Shown here: piece after piece, positions 6,043 to 8,116 of the stretch
How the letters are laid out: every line of letters begins with the position of its first letter
Position numbering within the stretch: the first letter of the stretch is position 1
From: an uncultured Eubacteriales bacterium
Lineage (GTDB): Bacteria; Bacillota; Clostridia; Oscillospirales; CAG-272
Assembly (NCBI GenBank): GCA_934477985.1
Contig: CAKSOR010000104.1
Coordinates: 1-8,116, forward strand
Direction: 5' to 3'
DNA length: 8,116 nucleotides
Notes under the pieces: generated by a model
Seen by the model: the letters and a program-made list of their open reading frames with translations, nothing else
What the model was told of the DNA's origin: nothing
The model's database searches: none
Position numbers and translations under genes: made by a program

Positions 6043-6171
6043 GCGTTCCGACCGCGAAGCGGTCGGAACGCCGGTTTTACCAAAAGGCGCGCAGCGGCTT
6101 TTGGTAAAACCGCGGTACGGTGGCGGGCTTGTCCCGACACCGTCTTTTTCGCGCGCTTGCGCGCGAAAAAG
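6043..6171. repeat. Array hairpins 9 to 12
   Basis: Hairpin 9 (6043-6071) has 13 perfect pairs and loop GAA. Hairpin 10 (6072-6112) has 15 perfect pairs, a G-G mismatch, 3 more pairs and loop GCA, and starts flush with hairpin 9. After 4 nt, hairpin 11 (6117-6143) has 6 outer pairs, a G-A mismatch, 4 inner pairs and loop CTTGT. Hairpin 12 (6144-6171) has 12 perfect pairs and loop CTTG, flush with hairpin 11 and with the terminator. Confidence 0.87.
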
Positions 6172-6212
6172 AAAAACAGAGGACCGCCGCGAAAACGGCA
6201 GCCCTCGTTTTT
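6172..6212. terminator. Two-way terminator between the array and the sialidase-like gene
   Basis: Read on the minus strand, an 11-bp stem (6196-6206 with 6179-6189, two G-U pairs, loop TTTTCG) is followed by TGTTTTTCTTTTTC and begins 8 bp after the sialidase-like stop codon. Read on the plus strand the same stem carries two A-C mismatches but is extended by AAAAAC/GTTTTT and ends in a T-tract. It is strong for the minus-strand gene and probably usable for transcripts coming through the array. Confidence 0.85.
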
Positions 6213-6214
6213 AT

Positions 6215-7321
6215 TCACGGCTTGCTGACGACGCTGAGCTCAACAGGACGCGACTCGTCGGGAATGTCCTCCTCGGTGAAGGATGTGAAGAGTATCTCCT
6301 TCGCGCCGGTGCGCTCCCGGTCGTAGGTCAGGAAAATCCTGCCGCCGAAGAAATCGACGTCGGGGTAGGACAGTCCGCCGCGCGAGTCGATACAGCGGGT
6401 CTTCCAGGTCTCGCCGTCGTCGTCCGAAAGGCAGAGAGTCATGTTTCTCCGGTCGATCGGATGGTCGTTGCGTACAAGCAGCACGCGCCCTGACGGAGTC
6501 CTCGAGACGAAGAAGCGAGAACTCGGCGAGACTATGCCGCTTTTTTTCGCGGCGTCCCAGGTGAGCCCGTGGTCGTGTGAGGTCGACTCGGCTAAGTCGC
6601 CTGTGTTTGCTGTGCGGGCGAACATCCGGATGTCGCCGTTCTTCTTCTCGTAAGCCATCGCTTCGTCAAAGGGCGAGGGAATCTTTTTCGCTCCGTAATG
6701 ATGGACAAATGTCGCGCCATTGTCGGATGAGATGCTGTAGCCGTATCGGTCGGACATCTGGTCGTAGTTGAAGCAGAGCCATTCGCCGTTGCTCATCACG
6801 AGCGGCTTGCACCGCAGGAACCCCTTGTCGGCACAGCGCGGCTCTGAGAAGACGAGCTCGTCGGCGTCGGGATCGCCGCAGACCGAGACCCACATCGCGT
6901 GGACATAATCGTCGAAGATGACTCCGTCGACGTCATATCCGGGATTTATCTTGGAGCCGTCGGGGTTTCTGAGATCCGGCTTTGTGTTGTTCTGCACCCA
7001 GAAGACGAAGAGTCTGCCGTCAGGCGCGGTGAAGAGCTGGATGTCTAGCGCGTGGACGAGGCGCTCACGGCTCGATGGAATCACCGCGATCGGCTTGGAC
7101 CAGGTCTTTCCGCCGTCGTCGCTTTTTATAATAAGATTGAAGTTTTCGATGTGCGGCTCTCTTGTTCCTCCCGAGTACCAGGCAAGGAAGATTCTGCCTT
7201 TTTTCGTTATCGCGATAGTCGGGCAGCCCTGGAAGTTGCGGATGTGTTCGTTTGTGAAGCGCTCGTCGGTCGGGTTCATTATGAACTCGCATGCGAGCTT
7301 TGAAGCGGTCGGTTCGATCAT
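6215..7321 (-). CDS. Sialidase-like protein with BNR/Asp-box repeats
   Basis: A 368-residue protein with four Asp boxes (S-x-D-x-G-x-T-W type): SDDGGKTW (67-74), SSDNGATF (198-205), SHDHGLTW (248-255) and SDDDGETW (299-306), the mark of a sialidase-type six-bladed propeller. The front motif RNFQGCPTIAITKKGRIFLA (28-47) and the end YPDVDFFGGRIFLTYDRER (319-337) fit the BNR sialidase-like family common in glycan-using bacteria. No signal peptide, so it probably acts in the cytoplasm on imported glycan or belongs to a non-sialidase branch. Candidate Arg residues exist but I cannot assign the triad. The frame is open to 7450, but a consensus promoter lies at 7373-7401 inside it, so the start must be downstream. 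GGAG lies 6 nt before the ATG at 7321; the ATG at 7333 (372 residues) has a weaker site. Confidence 0.85.
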   Translation of the reverse strand: MIEPTASKLACEFIMNPTDERFTNEHIRNFQGCPTIAITKKGRIFLAWYSGGTREPHIENFNLIIKSDDGGKTWSKPIAVIPSSRERLVHALDIQLFTAPDGRLFVFWVQNNTKPDLRNPDGSKINPGYDVDGVIFDDYVHAMWVSVCGDPDADELVFSEPRCADKGFLRCKPLVMSNGEWLCFNYDQMSDRYGYSISSDNGATFVHHYGAKKIPSPFDEAMAYEKKNGDIRMFARTANTGDLAESTSHDHGLTWDAAKKSGIVSPSSRFFVSRTPSGRVLLVRNDHPIDRRNMTLCLSDDDGETWKTRCIDSRGGLSYPDVDFFGGRIFLTYDRERTGAKEILFTSFTEEDIPDESRPVELSVVSKP

Positions 7322-7372
7322 TGTCGTCTCCATTCTGTCCGCAAATGCGAACCGGATTCGTATTATGAGAAT

Positions 7373-7401
7373 ATTATAGCATACCTCGAAGCGTTTGTCA
7401 A
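7373..7401 (-). promoter_or_regulatory. Consensus promoter of the sialidase-like gene
   Basis: On the minus strand TTGACA (7396-7401) and TATAAT (7373-7378) are 17 bp apart, both perfect, with an extended -10 (TGC before TATAAT). A second TTGACA copy stands 12 bp further upstream (7408-7413). Transcription should start near 7366, about 45 nt before the chosen ATG. Confidence 0.9.
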
Positions 7402-7443
7402 GTGCAATGTCAAAATTCTCATTGAAATCGCGAATTTTTTCAA

Positions 7444-7472
7444 TTGACAATCAGACTTTTTTCGGGTATAAT
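7444..7472 (+). promoter_or_regulatory. Consensus promoter of the GH2 gene
   Basis: TTGACA (7444-7449) and TATAAT (7467-7472) are 17 bp apart, both perfect. The -35 box lies 42 bp from the -35 box of the divergent sialidase-like promoter. Transcription should start near 7479, which leaves a leader of about 240 nt before the ATG. Confidence 0.88.
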
Positions 7473-7478
7473 TAATAT

Positions 7479-7718
7479 AGCTGTCCGATTAATCCCGCGC
7501 TTTGTCGATCAAATTGCCGATTCATGTCAATTTGCCGTGCCGTGTCCGGGGCGCCGGACATGCCGGCATATCCGCGAAAACGCGTACGCGGCGAATGTAC
7601 GATGACATCTGTCGGTTTCAGGACGCCGCGACCGACCCGCGTGAACCGCGTAGCGACCGGAGGCGTGTGTTTCCGGCCGGTTTACATAATCAGAAGTGAA
7701 AAAATATGGAGGTATAAT
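7479..7718 (+). other. Long structured 5' leader of the GH2 gene
   Basis: No gene is seen here. Inverted repeats include TGTCCGG-GGCG-CCGGACA (7543-7560), the palindromes TGCCGGCA (7561-7568) and CGCGTACGCG (7581-7590), GTCGGT/ACCGAC (7611-7616 with 7631-7636) and CCGGA/TCCGG (7657-7661 with 7672-7676). None is followed by a T-tract, so I do not call an attenuator. I could not match it to a known riboswitch. A frame opened by TTG at 7502 has no ribosome binding site and is rejected. Confidence 0.55.
7509..7537 (+). promoter_or_regulatory. Pair of near-identical 11-bp direct repeats, possible operator
   Basis: TCAAATTGCCG (7509-7519) and TCAATTTGCCG (7527-7537) differ at one base and start 18 bp apart, about 30-60 bp downstream of the expected GH2 transcription start. 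The position would suit repressor binding, but no regulator gene is present in the window. Confidence 0.35.
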
Positions 7719-8116
7719 ATGATAATGAAAACAATGTTCCCCGATCCCTCGCTCCAGCGCGGAGAGTGGCTGAACCTGAACGGCGAGTGGGAGTTCTCGT
7801 TCGACGCGCCGGACTATGACACGAAGATCAATGTCCCATATCCGTGGGGAAGCCCGCTGTCGGGCATCGACGACTCGAAGAACGGCACCGGTTTCTATCG
7901 CCGCCGCGTCGCGTGGAATCCGTCGAACGAGCGGATATTCATCGTCTTCGGCGCGGTCGACTACGACTGTGAGGTTTCCATAAACGGCGAGTCAGTCGGA
8001 ACACACCGCGGCGGATATTCCCGCTTCGAGTTCGAGGTGACGACGCTCTGGAATCTCGTCGGCGAGAACACGATCGAGGTCAGAGCGACCGACAAAGCTG
8101 AGCGGTCGCAGACCTA
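7719..8116 (+). CDS. Glycoside hydrolase family 2 enzyme, N-terminal part (partial)
   Basis: The first 132 residues of a protein cut by the window edge. They form the jelly-roll sugar-binding domain that opens GH2 beta-galactosidases and beta-glucuronidases: LNLNGEWEFSFD (18-29), VPYPWGSPLSGI (39-50), GTGFYRRRV (56-64), then FGAVDYDCEVSINGESVGTH (77-96) and RGGYSRFEFEVT (97-108). The catalytic barrel with its two glutamates lies outside the window, so the sugar released cannot be named. No signal peptide is seen, pointing to a cytoplasmic enzyme working on imported oligosaccharides. GGAGG (7708-7712) lies 6 nt before the ATG at 7719; a second in-frame ATG follows at 7725. It is divergent from the sialidase-like gene, and the two probably take part in breakdown of the same glycan. 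Confidence 0.9.
   Translation, partial: MIMKTMFPDPSLQRGEWLNLNGEWEFSFDAPDYDTKINVPYPWGSPLSGIDDSKNGTGFYRRRVAWNPSNERIFIVFGAVDYDCEVSINGESVGTHRGGYSRFEFEVTTLWNLVGENTIEVRATDKAERSQT

Larger units (their letters stand above)
5753..6171. repeat. Tiled array of about fifteen hairpins
   Basis: This 419-bp GC-rich stretch is built of consecutive inverted repeats, most with perfect arms of 6 to 15 bp and loops of 3 to 5 nt. Several meet with no base between them: 5830/5831, 5957/5958, 5997/5998, 6019/6020, 6071/6072, 6143/6144 and 6171/6172. By hand count about 290 of 370 nt from 5802 to 6171 are in stems. The arms differ from hairpin to hairpin, so this is not a repeat of one unit. Loops are mainly GCA, GGA, GAA, GTAA and GAGA closed by a C-G pair. 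Long frames cross it in several directions, but they are by-products of the palindromic GC-rich sequence. The near absence of G-T pairs means both strands fold almost equally well. It could be a structured RNA, a DNA element folding as single strand or cruciform, or a barrier between convergent genes. I recognise no known family. Confidence 0.85.

Noticed and set aside
5753..6171. CRISPR array or integron attC cluster
   Set aside because: No constant repeat and no regular spacers; no attC R-box core sites and no integrase in the window.
5529..6493. Long Arg/Ala/Pro-rich frames on both strands across the hairpin array
   Set aside because: They are by-products of GC-rich palindromes; no ribosome binding sites, no domain and extreme composition.
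7322..7450. N-terminal extension of the sialidase-like frame to 411 residues
   Set aside because: The perfect promoter at 7373-7401 lies inside it, so those codons are not transcribed from that promoter; a good ribosome binding site supports the later ATG.

Overview
The window looks like chromosomal DNA of a low-redundancy, fairly GC-rich member of the Bacillota (Clostridia type), probably a gut or other glycan-feeding anaerobe. The evidence is indirect: strong AGGAGG-type ribosome binding sites, TTG start codons behind such sites, near-consensus sigma-A promoters in AT-rich gaps between GC-rich genes, an XpaC/TelA gene pair as in Bacillus subtilis xpaC-yaaN, and a divergent sialidase-like/GH2 glycosidase pair. 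No rRNA, tRNA, CRISPR array, insertion sequence or phage gene was seen.

Layout, left to right. At 1-805 (minus) lies an AadA-type aminoglycoside nucleotidyltransferase whose stop codon overlaps the ATG of a following gene that leaves the window. 806-1161 is a gene-free leader. 1162-1412 (minus) is a small unknown gene broken by one frameshift in an A4G4 run and placed directly behind a terminator. 1496-5015 (minus) is a four-gene operon transcribed xpaC - telA - LemA-like - TPM-domain membrane protein, with a promoter at 5064-5092 and a strong terminator at 1415-1445. It looks like a cell-envelope or stress-response set combining two known gene partnerships (XpaC-TelA and LemA-TPM).

From 5238 a near-perfect plus-strand promoter drives a 65-residue unknown protein (5407-5604). 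Behind it, at 5753-6171, is the most unusual part of the window: about fifteen hairpins, most with perfect arms, tiled almost edge to edge. They include a four-way cloverleaf with no unpaired base at its junction, and the loops are mostly GNA or GNRA types. By hand count roughly 290 of the 370 nt between 5802 and 6171 are base-paired. The array ends flush against a two-way terminator (6172-6212) shared with the convergent sialidase-like gene. I know of no named element with this form.

The right end is a divergent carbohydrate module: a BNR/Asp-box sialidase-like protein (6215-7321, minus) and the start of a glycoside hydrolase family 2 enzyme (7719 to the window edge, plus). Their promoters stand back to back at 7373-7472, both with consensus -35 and -10 boxes and 17-bp spacers. 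The GH2 gene has a long structured leader of about 240 nt.
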